From: CAZWSE01 sp964636575
Lineage (GTDB): Bacteria; Pseudomonadota; Alphaproteobacteria; Rhodobacterales; Rhodobacteraceae
Assembly (NCBI GenBank): GCA_964636575.1
Contig: CAZWSE010000015.1
Span: 1 to 43,492, forward strand
Direction: 5' to 3'
DNA: 43,492 bases
Shown in pieces: positions 1-7,190 of the stretch. Within the stretch, counting starts at the first letter, position 1. Every line of letters begins with the position of its first letter. The notes beneath the pieces are model-generated. The model made no database searches. It saw only the letters and a program-made list of their open reading frames with translations, and was not told the origin of the DNA. The translations under genes and the position numbers were made by a program.

Positions 1-59
1 TGTTCTTGCTTTACTACTTCCCTGTGATCGTGACGTTCTTGCCTGATCTGTTGAAATAA
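1..59 (+). CDS. C-terminal tail of a membrane protein, possibly a TRAP transporter large permease (partial)
   Basis: The window opens inside a reading frame that ends with TAA at 57-59. The 18 visible residues are FLLYYFPVIVTFLPDLLK, a hydrophobic helix with a Phe-Pro kink and a Leu-Pro end. C-termini of DctM-type TRAP large permeases often look like this (a final helix followed by a short LP-x-L tail), but 18 residues cannot establish identity. A strong intrinsic terminator follows 23 bp later, so this is the last gene of its transcript. Confidence 0.4.
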   Translation, partial: FLLYYFPVIVTFLPDLLK

Positions 60-82
60 GCGGACTTTAAGTTTGGAATTGG

Positions 83-108
83 AAAAGGGCCTCTCGGGGC
101 CCTTTTTT
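83..108 (+). terminator. Intrinsic terminator after the truncated membrane-protein gene
   Basis: A perfect 9-bp inverted repeat (AAAAGGGCC at 83-91, GGCCCTTTT at 98-106) with a 6-nt loop is followed by further T residues to 108. It is a classic rho-independent terminator on the plus strand. Confidence 0.88.
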
Positions 109-270
109 GCTGCTATTGGTTTGAAACCATCCAGATCATCATAATTCCAGGTACTTGACGGAAAGGCCAAGGCCTCAAGAAATGCGGGCAAAGATGCCAC
201 TTACATTCCTTGTCATAGTTCTGCCGAAATGGGCTGCATACTGACAGCACAGGCAAAAAGGAGACAGGAC

Positions 271-717
271 ATGGCAGATACATCTTTTCAGGAACAATTG
301 ACGCGTTCAGATCAACCGACTCAGGCAGCCGTTCAAGCGATGCCTGAGAAAGCAGGCAACAGACGTGAAAGACTTGCGATTGCTTTGGCGCATCTCGAAC
401 GCGCTGGTGTGCAAGGTGACTACGCGTATTCGAAAGCGTTTCGTGGTTTGTCAGAAATGGGATTAATCATGAAGCCGCTACACTATTGGTCAATTCTAGG
501 GCTGATGGTTTTCGGGTTCATCGTATTCTCTGCGATCTTTTATGGCGTCGTGTTTATGTGTTCAGTTCTTGATCACTACCCACGTCCCGTGCGCGGCATG
601 ATGGAGGCTGGACCGGTCGCCATGTTTGTTGTGAACATCGTGCTCTCGATTGCGTTTGCCGCGATAAACAAAGCCAAGGCTGTTTCTATCGGGTTGCCGA
701 AATGGAAAGACCTTTAA
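271..717 (+). CDS. Small two-helix membrane protein, DUF6404-like
   Basis: The product is 148 aa. The ATG at 271 is chosen because AAAAAGGAG lies 7 nt upstream; an in-frame ATG at 229 has no such site. Residues 30-65 resemble the Rhodobacterales DUF6404 pattern (basic RLAIALAHLERAGV segment, then a short linker leading into a hydrophobic pair). Two membrane helices are visible (roughly residues 72-97 and 112-134), and a basic tail ends in KWKDL. No catalytic motif is seen and the function is unknown. The gene stands alone, converging with bpt 5 bp downstream. The family name is from memory and is moderately uncertain; existence of the gene is well supported by the ribosome binding site and composition. 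Confidence 0.7.
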   Translation: MADTSFQEQLTRSDQPTQAAVQAMPEKAGNRRERLAIALAHLERAGVQGDYAYSKAFRGLSEMGLIMKPLHYWSILGLMVFGFIVFSAIFYGVVFMCSVLDHYPRPVRGMMEAGPVAMFVVNIVLSIAFAAINKAKAVSIGLPKWKDL

Positions 718-722
718 GGGGG

Positions 723-1538
723 TCACACAGCTTTCGGGTGCGTCTGGGGCAGTTTTATATTGGCCACTTGTTCCGCAATTGGATCTGTGGACAGCGGGTG
801 TGTGTCGGCGCTGAAGTCTTCAGGATGTCGGACTTTTTGCCATTCGCCGCCCATATAAACCTCAAGCCCTGAGAACTTGGACTTATAGCCCATCTTCTGA
901 CTGCCCGGGACCCAGTAGCCCAAGTAGACATAAGGCAGGCCCGCTTCCTTAGCGATATTGATATGGTCAAGGATCAAGTAAGTTCCAAGGCTGCTATTGG
1001 GACGGTCGGGCGTGTAGAAGGAATAAACCATGCTGAGCCCGTCGCTGAGCACATCGGTCAAGCTGACCCCGATCAAACCCTCATCGTCTGTGTATTCGAC
1101 CACACGGCTGCGAATAGGGGTTTCTTCGACCATCGCGGCAAATTCAAAGACATCCATATCGGCCATACCGCCATCAGCATGGCGGCTGTCTAGGTAGCGA
1201 CGAAAGAGGTCATACTGGTCTTCTGTGGCCCATGGAGAGGTTGCGCGCCGTTTGAGCGTTTTGTTTCGGCGCATCGCCTTTTTCTGGCTTTTGGTCGGCT
1301 CAAAGGCATTTACGTCGATACGGGCAGACAGACACGCAGAGCATTCCGCGCAAGAGGGGCGATAGAGCACGTTTTGTGATCTTCTGAAGCCTTGTCGGGA
1401 CAGGCTGTCGTTGAGCGTTTCGGCACCGTCGCCTTGCAAGGCTGTAAACAACTTCCTTTCCATCCGACCCTCAAGATAAGGGCAAGGCTGCGGCGCAGTT
1501 ACATAGAACTGCGGAGCAATAGGAAGTGTGTGGCGCAT
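723..1538 (-). CDS. bpt: Aspartate/glutamate leucyltransferase (arginyltransferase family)
   Basis: This 271-aa cytosolic enzyme should transfer leucine from Leu-tRNA to proteins with N-terminal Asp or Glu, making them ClpS/ClpAP substrates (the bacterial N-end rule). The N-terminal ATE domain is seen in QPCPYLEGRMERKLF (Cys19) and in a cysteine cluster, SCAECSAC, near residues 62-69. The C-terminal domain carries the GNAT-like core, with YLGYWVPGSQKMGYKSKF near residues 205-222, a very conserved family block. Length matches the family (about 270-280 aa). In alphaproteobacteria this family is the Bpt type rather than eukaryotic Ate1; the amino-acid specificity is inferred from that. Confidence 0.93.
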   Translation of the reverse strand: MRHTLPIAPQFYVTAPQPCPYLEGRMERKLFTALQGDGAETLNDSLSRQGFRRSQNVLYRPSCAECSACLSARIDVNAFEPTKSQKKAMRRNKTLKRRATSPWATEDQYDLFRRYLDSRHADGGMADMDVFEFAAMVEETPIRSRVVEYTDDEGLIGVSLTDVLSDGLSMVYSFYTPDRPNSSLGTYLILDHINIAKEAGLPYVYLGYWVPGSQKMGYKSKFSGLEVYMGGEWQKVRHPEDFSADTHPLSTDPIAEQVANIKLPQTHPKAV

Positions 1539-1635
1539 ATGAAACCCAATTGGTGTACCGGAAACCTAACAAATGGGCCGCAATAGTCCAAGAAGTCTTT
1601 TCTATTGTAGGTCTGTGCGAACCGGTGACCTCGGG

Positions 1636-2088
1636 TTAGGCCCGTTTGTTTACCATAACAGTGCCCAAACCGATATCTGTTAACCCCTGGCCGTTGGCGG
1701 TGGTCGCCATGAAAACCGCCGAAACCAACTGAACGGGCATGAAAATGCATGACACCAAGAAGCCAAAGCTGTGCCAAACGGCCTTCGACAGGTCCAAACG
1801 TTGACCCATGTGGTCTCGTAGTTCTATCGCGAAAAGCCGCATTCCCCATGTGGCAGAGCGGTTTGCGATGGTGACTGTTCGGTAGATCATGCTGACAACA
1901 AAAATGAGCATGGGCAGAACAAATGCGGCCAGTAAACCCGTCAAAAGGACAATGACGAGCAGCATGAAGAGGATAATCACCGTGTCAACGACCCAAGCCA
2001 AAAGCCGTTTAGTCGGCACATGAGCATAAAACTCCGGCTGTGTTGATGGGTCGGGCAGGTGATCAAATGGAGGATCTGCGTAGGTCAT
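1636..2088 (-). CDS. RDD family membrane protein
   Basis: The product is 150 aa, starting at MTYADPPFDHLPDP. A longer frame to 2187 exists but runs through the terminator hairpin at 2143-2166, so the shorter start is preferred. The motif RLLAWVVDTVIILFM matches the RDD signature that names the family (Arg then Asp in the first helix). A second hydrophobic stretch leads to RSATWGMRLFAIELRD, the typical cytosolic continuation, and a further helix pair follows. RDD proteins are polytopic inner-membrane proteins of mostly unknown role, some implicated in ion transport. It lies between bpt and the DUF2852 gene, all on the minus strand. Confidence 0.85.
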   Translation of the reverse strand: MTYADPPFDHLPDPSTQPEFYAHVPTKRLLAWVVDTVIILFMLLVIVLLTGLLAAFVLPMLIFVVSMIYRTVTIANRSATWGMRLFAIELRDHMGQRLDLSKAVWHSFGFLVSCIFMPVQLVSAVFMATTANGQGLTDIGLGTVMVNKRA

Positions 2089-2142
2089 AGGGTAAAGATC
2101 GGTTCTTTGCGTCAATATTTCAAGTTGGGGCCAGATAGCACA

Positions 2143-2166
2143 AAGGCCGCCTTTGAAAGCGGCCTT
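2143..2166 (-). terminator. Hairpin terminator after the DUF2852 gene
   Basis: A perfect 8-bp GC-rich inverted repeat (AAGGCCGC at 2143-2150, GCGGCCTT at 2159-2166) lies 22 bp past the stop of the DUF2852 gene. On the minus strand the stem ends in CCTTTG, a short T-tract, so efficiency is uncertain. It separates the DUF2852 and RDD transcripts. Confidence 0.6.
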
Positions 2167-2187
2167 AAGGCTTTGGTTTGGGGCCAA

Positions 2188-2616
2188 TTAGTCTTGGCGA
2201 TCTTCATCTTTGTCGGCCGATTTGGCGCGATCATCCATGAACTGGTCGAACTCGGCCTTGTCTTTGGCGTCACGCAGACGTTCAAGGAAGGCTTCAAAGT
2301 TGTGTTGTTCATCTTCCAACCGGCGCAGTGTGTCTGCCCGGTAGGCGTCAAAGGCGCTGTTTCCGGTTGAGGTGGTCATACCCCGAAACTGATTGCGACG
2401 GGATTTGCGCATAGCGCAAGAAGAGGAAGAAGAGAACATACGTTTGCTCCAGATCATATAGGCCAGAAGGGCGAGGCCGACGGGCCAGACGAAGATGAAT
2501 CCAAGGACCATGGCACCGATCCACGCGGGTTTGCCGCGTTCGTCCAGCCATGCTTCTGCACGGGCAAACCATCCCATACGGGGCTGGTACGTGGATGTTT
2601 CAGTGTATGCGGTCAT
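2188..2616 (-). CDS. DUF2852 membrane protein
   Basis: The 142-aa product has one strong membrane helix, KPAWIGAMVLGFIFVWPVGLALLAYMIW, near residues 29-56. This is the conserved core of DUF2852 in alphaproteobacteria. It is followed by a Ser-rich and basic loop, then a highly charged helical C-terminus (residues 90-142: RRLEDEQHNFEAFLERLRDAKDKAEFDQFMDDR) that should form a cytosolic coiled coil. GGAGACC precedes the ATG by 4-5 nt. Function is unknown. Its upstream region carries two near-identical palindromes (2645-2723), suggesting tight regulation by a dedicated repressor or activator. Confidence 0.88.
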   Translation of the reverse strand: MTAYTETSTYQPRMGWFARAEAWLDERGKPAWIGAMVLGFIFVWPVGLALLAYMIWSKRMFSSSSSCAMRKSRRNQFRGMTTSTGNSAFDAYRADTLRRLEDEQHNFEAFLERLRDAKDKAEFDQFMDDRAKSADKDEDRQD

Positions 2617-2644
2617 GTTTGGTCTCCGGTCTTTGATTACAGTT

Positions 2645-2723
2645 GATGTGAATGTCTTTCACATTACCAAGATGGGAGTTGTTTTCGTGGTTGCAATGCT
2701 TGATGTGAATGTTTTTTACATTA
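2645..2723 (-). promoter_or_regulatory. Two near-identical palindromic operator-like sites upstream of the DUF2852 gene
   Basis: Two copies of TGATGTGAATGT-N5-ACATTA lie at 2645-2666 and 2701-2723. Each contains a perfect AATGT-N5-ACATT dyad (2651-2665 and 2708-2722), and the first also has ATGTGAA-N5-TTCACAT (2646-2664). The dyads are 57 bp apart, about 35 and 92 bp upstream of the DUF2852 ATG. The arrangement suggests a dimeric regulator binding twice. The regulator cannot be named from the motif. Confidence 0.65.
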
Positions 2724-2730
2724 ATTCACT

Positions 2731-3201
2731 TTATGCAGTGAAATCAGATGTTTGCGCGTCTGAGAGTTTCAATAAATCGGATCCTGAAATAGGGAATACA
2801 TGATTTGGCGTGCCCGCAGCGGCCCAAACTTGGTCAAATTCCAACAGTTTAGGGTCAAGAAATGCCTTTGGCGCGTTCAGATGACCTATGGGAGACACCC
2901 CACCGATCGCAAATCCGGTTTGAGCGCGGATAACAGCTGCATCTGCCTTGCCCAATGGCTCCCCTGCAAGCTCGGAGGCCTTGATTGCATCTACTTGGTT
3001 TGACCCTGCTGTGATGAACAAGATCACCGATCCGCTGTTCTGTCCCAAAAACATGATGGATTTTGCGATTTGATCGACGTCACACCCAACGGCTGTCGCT
3101 GCGTCTTGAGCTGTTCTAGCCAACGCCGTTTCAAGAACGGAAGTCTCTAGACCAGCGGCCTCAAGTGCGGCGCGTACACGCTTTAGGCTTTTGCTCATCA
3201 A
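2731..3201 (-). CDS. YbaK/EbsC-family aminoacyl-tRNA deacylase
   Basis: The 156-aa product (or 155 aa from the second Met) belongs to the YbaK/ProX editing-domain superfamily. These proteins hydrolyse mischarged aminoacyl-tRNAs in trans. Visible signatures are the N-terminal RVRAALEAAGL helix, QIAKSIMFLG (the catalytic-type Lys in a K-S/T-x-x-F context), GSNQVDAIKASELAGEPLGKADAAVIRAQTGF, and the conserved GGVSPIGH segment near residues 99-106. Length matches free-standing members (about 150-160 aa). Which tRNA it edits (Cys-tRNA-Pro, Ala-tRNA-Pro or other) cannot be told. It is divergent from glnE, with 76 bp between the starts. Confidence 0.87.
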   Translation of the reverse strand: MMSKSLKRVRAALEAAGLETSVLETALARTAQDAATAVGCDVDQIAKSIMFLGQNSGSVILFITAGSNQVDAIKASELAGEPLGKADAAVIRAQTGFAIGGVSPIGHLNAPKAFLDPKLLEFDQVWAAAGTPNHVFPISGSDLLKLSDAQTSDFTA

Positions 3202-3277
3202 TCTGCTCCGTACGAGAAATAAGTCCGAACCTGACGCCCCATTGACGCGGGTTCAAGGGGTGTTCACTTATATACTT

Positions 3278-6094
3278 ATGACCAACGCCCCATCACCAAT
3301 CCGTATTCCACGAGCCTATCACCCAGATCGCGGGGCTGAGGCCAATATGGTGCTTGGCGAGCTGTCGGGAGACTTGCGGGAACTGATCGCGAATTCGGCG
3401 GCCTGTAGCCCGTATCTGGCTGGGTTGGTGCATAAAGAGGCCGCATGGATTGCTGAAGCCGTCACGAACGGTGATGCAGCCGTCCAGTCCGAACTCACCC
3501 GCCTGCGGAACTTGCCTCCAGATCATCGGGCGGACGGGCTGCGGCAGGCCAAACGACGTATCGCTCTTTTGACGGCTGTTCTTGATCTTGGTGGGATATG
3601 GCCGCTTGAAACAGTGACCCAAACCCTAAGTGATTTCGCAGATTTAGCATGTGATCTGGCCTTAAAAGACGCTTTGGCCGTTCAAATCAAACGCGGTAAA
3701 GTGCCGGGGCTTACCGAAGACGACTTGCACGACGCAGGTGGGTTGACGGTGCTTGCTATGGGCAAAATGGGCGCTGGAGAACTGAATTACTCGTCCGACA
3801 TCGATCTCATTTGCCTCTTCGATGAAACGCGCTTCGATGAAGCTGATTTTCACAATGCTCGTACGGGGTTCGTGCGCGCAACCCGCGCTATGTGTGCCAC
3901 GCTGAGCGATCAAACCGGCGAAGGCTATGTCTTTCGTACCGATCTGAGGCTTAGGCCTGATCCAGCGGTGACCCCCGTTTGCATGGCGATGGAAGCGGCT
4001 GAACGGTACTATGAAAGCCTTGGCAGGACATGGGAGCGGGCAGCATACATCAAAGCGCGCCCCTGTGCCGGCGATCTTGCTGCGGGGCAAAAGTTTTTGA
4101 AAAACCTGCGTCCCTTTGTCTGGCGCAGACATCTGGATTTTGCTGCAATTCAAGATGCACATGATATGCGATTGGCCATACGAGATCACAAAGGCCTCGG
4201 TGGGAAAATGACCCTTGAGGGGCACAACATGAAGCTAGGTCGGGGCGGGATCAGAGAGATTGAGTTTTTTACCCAAACTCGCCAGATCATTGCCGGCGGG
4301 CGCGATGTTGCTTTGCGCGTGCGCGGCACTGTCGACGGCCTGACCGCTCTTGCTGATAAAGAGTGGATCGGCCCAGATGTGGCATCGACACTGACCGATC
4401 ACTATAGGCATCACCGCTTGGTTGAGCATCGGTTGCAAATGGTAAACGACGCCCAAACCCACAGTCTTCCAAAAGACGCAGATGGTTTTGAGCGTCTGGC
4501 AGCGATGATGGACACGGACGTAGCAAGTCTGCGCGCGGAATTGGAAGAGCGTCTGAATGAAGTGCACAGCCTTACGGAAGGGTTTTTTGCACCGGATACG
4601 GTCGATGTCGCTGCCCAAACCCACGGATTTGACAAGGCTGTCACGGATCGGTGGTCGAGCTATCCGGCGTTTAGGTCTGAACGGGCAGGGCAGGTGTTTG
4701 ACCGCATCAAGCCAGACCTCTTTCGTAAACTCTCACAAGCGCCTAAGCCGGATGAGGCATTGCTCGCGTTGGACGGGTTTCTTTCGGGGCTGCCCGCAGG
4801 GGTTCAGTTGTTTTCGCTTTTTGAAGCGAACCCTCAGTTAATTGATCTATTGGTGGACATTGTTTCGACCTCGCCGTCTTTGGCGGATCATTTGGCGCGA
4901 AACTCATCCGTTTTTGATGCTGTTATTGGCGGTGACTTCTTTGATGCATGGCCTGGCGTTGATGCGTTAGAGGCCGAAGCGAGCGCGCTTCTGGCGCAAG
5001 AACCGGATTATGAAACCCAGCTTGATACGGCGCGCCGATGGGCGAAAGAATGGCATTTTCGAATTGGGGTGCATCTGCTGCGTGGACTTGTTTCCGCTGA
5101 AGACGCAGGCCTCCAGTACGGTGACTTGGCCCGTGCCACTTTGCGTGCGATCTGGCCTTTGGTTTGCGCTCAGTTCGAAGCCAAGCACGGCCCGCAGCCT
5201 GGTCGTGGGGCGAGTGTTCTGGCGATGGGCTCAATGGGAGCAGGTCGTTTGAATGCGGGGTCCGATCTTGATTTGATCGTTGTCTACGATCCTCAAGACA
5301 CTGAACATTCGGACGGGCGCAGGCCTTTACCATCGCGCCAATATTACGCGCGGCTGACGCAGGCGATGATTACCGCTCTTACTGCGCAAATGTCACAGGG
5401 CAGGCTATATGAGGTCGACATGCGGCTGCGGCCTTCTGGCAGCAAGGGACCGGTTGCGACGAGTTGGCAAAGTTTTGTAAGCTACCAGTCAACAGAAGCT
5501 TGGGTCTGGGAACACCTTGCTTTGACACGTGCGAGTGTTGTGGCAGGCGCGCAAGATCTGGCAAAAGACATTGAAACGTTTCGACATTCGGTTTTGGCCC
5601 AAGGCGGTGATCCGCGCCGCGTTGTCCCGGCCGTTGTTGAAATGCGCGACCGAATTGCCGCGGCCAAGCAGCCTAGCGGACCTTGGGACGGAAAAATTGG
5701 CCCCGGCAGGCTTCAAGATATTGAGTTGTTCGCCCAAGCAGCCTTGTTGTGCGCGCAATCGCCGGCCAGCGACATTCAAACGGGCCTTGCTGCGGCGCAG
5801 GGGCTGGGGTGGCTAGAAAAGTCAGATGCGGCGTTGCTTGGTGAGGTCTACCGCCAGTGTTGGAGCATCCAGCTTGGTGGCCGGTTGCTGGCGGAGAATA
5901 CACTTGATCTTGACCGTGTCGGGCAAGGTGGCACGAAGTTCTTGCTGAAAGTTCTGGCGGAAGCAGACCTGAAAGTGGCGTTCTCGGACGGTATTGAGGT
6001 TGTGGAACAGGCTTTGCTATCGCAGTACGCAAAGGCGGCTGAAGTGATTTCAAGTGCTTTGGCGATGTTGGACGATCAAGGAGTATCCCCATGA
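3278..6094 (+). CDS. glnE: Bifunctional glutamine synthetase adenylyltransferase/deadenylyltransferase
   Basis: The product is 938 aa. The ATG at 3278 (MTNAPSPIRIPRAYHPD) is chosen over one at 3191, which lies inside the divergent deacylase gene. GlnE modifies glutamine synthetase with AMP and removes it, depending on PII and glutamine. Two nucleotidyltransferase domains are clear from the tandem signatures GKMGAGELNYSSDIDL (from about residue 162, deadenylylase half) and GSMGAGRLNAGSDLDL (from about residue 651, adenylylase half). Each has downstream R-x-D-L/M-R-L-R-P motifs, and GRGGIREIEFFTQ and GPGRLQDIELFAQ match the conserved GlnE connectors. The stop overlaps the next small gene by 4 bp (ATGA). 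Confidence 0.96.
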   Translation: MTNAPSPIRIPRAYHPDRGAEANMVLGELSGDLRELIANSAACSPYLAGLVHKEAAWIAEAVTNGDAAVQSELTRLRNLPPDHRADGLRQAKRRIALLTAVLDLGGIWPLETVTQTLSDFADLACDLALKDALAVQIKRGKVPGLTEDDLHDAGGLTVLAMGKMGAGELNYSSDIDLICLFDETRFDEADFHNARTGFVRATRAMCATLSDQTGEGYVFRTDLRLRPDPAVTPVCMAMEAAERYYESLGRTWERAAYIKARPCAGDLAAGQKFLKNLRPFVWRRHLDFAAIQDAHDMRLAIRDHKGLGGKMTLEGHNMKLGRGGIREIEFFTQTRQIIAGGRDVALRVRGTVDGLTALADKEWIGPDVASTLTDHYRHHRLVEHRLQMVNDAQTHSLPKDADGFERLAAMMDTDVASLRAELEERLNEVHSLTEGFFAPDTVDVAAQTHGFDKAVTDRWSSYPAFRSERAGQVFDRIKPDLFRKLSQAPKPDEALLALDGFLSGLPAGVQLFSLFEANPQLIDLLVDIVSTSPSLADHLARNSSVFDAVIGGDFFDAWPGVDALEAEASALLAQEPDYETQLDTARRWAKEWHFRIGVHLLRGLVSAEDAGLQYGDLARATLRAIWPLVCAQFEAKHGPQPGRGASVLAMGSMGAGRLNAGSDLDLIVVYDPQDTEHSDGRRPLPSRQYYARLTQAMITALTAQMSQGRLYEVDMRLRPSGSKGPVATSWQSFVSYQSTEAWVWEHLALTRASVVAGAQDLAKDIETFRHSVLAQGGDPRRVVPAVVEMRDRIAAAKQPSGPWDGKIGPGRLQDIELFAQAALLCAQSPASDIQTGLAAAQGLGWLEKSDAALLGEVYRQCWSIQLGGRLLAENTLDLDRVGQGGTKFLLKVLAEADLKVAFSDGIEVVEQALLSQYAKAAEVISSALAMLDDQGVSP

Positions 6095-6360
6095 AAGGTG
6101 ATATGCTGGACCCAAAGGCGTTGGTCTACGAATCCTTTCGGATCGAAGGGATCACAGCGGCAGAGTGTCGAACTATCTTTCTGGACTGGGCGCTGAGTTT
6201 GCCGGTGGAACACGACACAGCGACGTCACTTAAGCTGTTGATAGAAAAGTATTCTCCAGATTTTCCGGATCACCCGATGACCGAGGTCATGCGCCAAGGA
6301 TTGACAACAATGGGCACGCCCCGGCGGCGCGGCGGTTGGCGGTCCAGACCCCGAAACTAA
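6091..6360 (+). CDS. Small conserved-type protein translationally coupled to glnE
   Basis: The 89-aa protein starts in an ATGA overlap with the glnE stop, so it is very likely co-translated with it. No family is recognised. The middle is helical and acidic (CRTIFLDWALSLP, KLLIEKYSPDFPDHPMTEVM), and the tail is strongly basic (RRRGGWRSRPRN). There is no membrane helix or signal peptide. GGAG lies upstream inside glnE (GATCAAGGAGTATCCCC). The coupling suggests a role near nitrogen control or simple operon economy; that is inference only. Confidence 0.75.
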   Translation: MKGDMLDPKALVYESFRIEGITAAECRTIFLDWALSLPVEHDTATSLKLLIEKYSPDFPDHPMTEVMRQGLTTMGTPRRRGGWRSRPRN

Positions 6361-6428
6361 ACATTAACCATTGTGTTCAGTTTCATGTTGCTGGCGTCAA
6401 ATTGGCCCAAAGTTGCCACATTCTCCCG

Positions 6429-6444
6429 TTAACTTTTCGTTAAC
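6429..6444 (+). promoter_or_regulatory. Perfect CtrA-type binding site
   Basis: TTAA at 6429-6432 and TTAAC at 6440-6444 are separated by exactly 7 nt, matching the full CtrA consensus TTAA-N7-TTAA(C). It sits 41-57 bp upstream of the lipoprotein gene at 6486. The match is seen directly; occupancy by CtrA is inferred. Confidence 0.6.
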
Positions 6445-6485
6445 AGCAACCGCCACCTCGAAAGAAACGAGGGTGAGGAGAAAAG

Positions 6486-7136
6486 ATGAAACTAATCCGC
6501 ACATCCCTTTTTGTTGCCGCCGCCGCCGCGTTGAGCGCCTGCGCCAACGTTGAAACAGCCTCGCGTAATGCACCCTACCAAGCGCAGCCAAGTCTTTCGG
6601 CCGTAGACCAGCAAACAGAAACAGCGCAGCTTCGTGTTGCGTCCTATTCTGTCAAAGTTCCTGACACTTTGAGGGTTTCTGAAGCGAACGCATACTACCC
6701 AAAAGGTGATATCGTGTGGCGTGGCGACCCCATGGGCAACCGGTATGAACAGGTCGAAGCTATTTTCGAAGACAGCCTGTCACGGTCTGCATCCTCCAGC
6801 GCGAACGGTTATCCTGTAAACGTGCACATCGAAGTCGTGCGTTTCCATGCATTGACTGAAAAAGCCCGATACACTGTCGGAGGTGTGCATGCCATCACTT
6901 TCAAAATGCAGATCATCGACCCGAAAACAAACGAGTTGATGACAGAGCCGCGTTTGGTTGAGGCCGATCTAGAAGCGTTCGGCGGCAGCGCTGCAATTAG
7001 GGCCGAGGCACGCGGACATACCCAAAAAGCTCGTATTACGGCTCATCTGGCGGAAGTTATCCGCCAAGAGCTAACCCGCAAGAGCGGTTACACCAACGAA
7101 CGCCTTGGTTTTTATCAGGCTGTGAACAAGCTCTAG
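6486..7136 (+). CDS. Outer-membrane-type lipoprotein, DUF6778-like
   Basis: The 216-aa protein has a lipoprotein signal, MKLIRTSLFVAAAAALSAC, with lipobox LSAC and the lipidated Cys at residue 19. The mature part is mixed alpha/beta (VNVHIEVVRFHALTEKARYTVGGVHAITFKMQIIDP), ending in a basic helix (RQELTRKSGYTNERL). It resembles the Rhodobacterales DUF6778 family from memory; no enzyme motif is visible. GAGGAG precedes the ATG by 5 nt. A CtrA-type site lies just upstream, so expression may follow the CtrA/motility programme of this group. Confidence 0.82.
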   Translation: MKLIRTSLFVAAAAALSACANVETASRNAPYQAQPSLSAVDQQTETAQLRVASYSVKVPDTLRVSEANAYYPKGDIVWRGDPMGNRYEQVEAIFEDSLSRSASSSANGYPVNVHIEVVRFHALTEKARYTVGGVHAITFKMQIIDPKTNELMTEPRLVEADLEAFGGSAAIRAEARGHTQKARITAHLAEVIRQELTRKSGYTNERLGFYQAVNKL

Positions 7137-7165
7137 GGTTTCATCGACCCAGATTAATGATTAGG

Positions 7166-7190
7166 AGGGCGCTTATGACAGCGCCCTTTT
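7166..7190 (+). terminator. Hairpin plus T-tract overlapping the start of the next gene
   Basis: AGGGCGCT (7166-7173) and AGCGCCCT (7180-7187) form a perfect 8-bp stem with a 6-nt loop, followed by T to 7190. It looks like the terminator of the lipoprotein gene. But the loop contains the ATG at 7175, and the 5' arm overlaps the AGGAGG at 7163-7168, so it may also shut off translation of the methyltransferase gene. Confidence 0.7.

Noticed and set aside
3241..3280. TTGACG...TATACT as a promoter for glnE
   Set aside because: The spacer is about 23 bp and the -10 candidate touches the start codon, leaving no leader.
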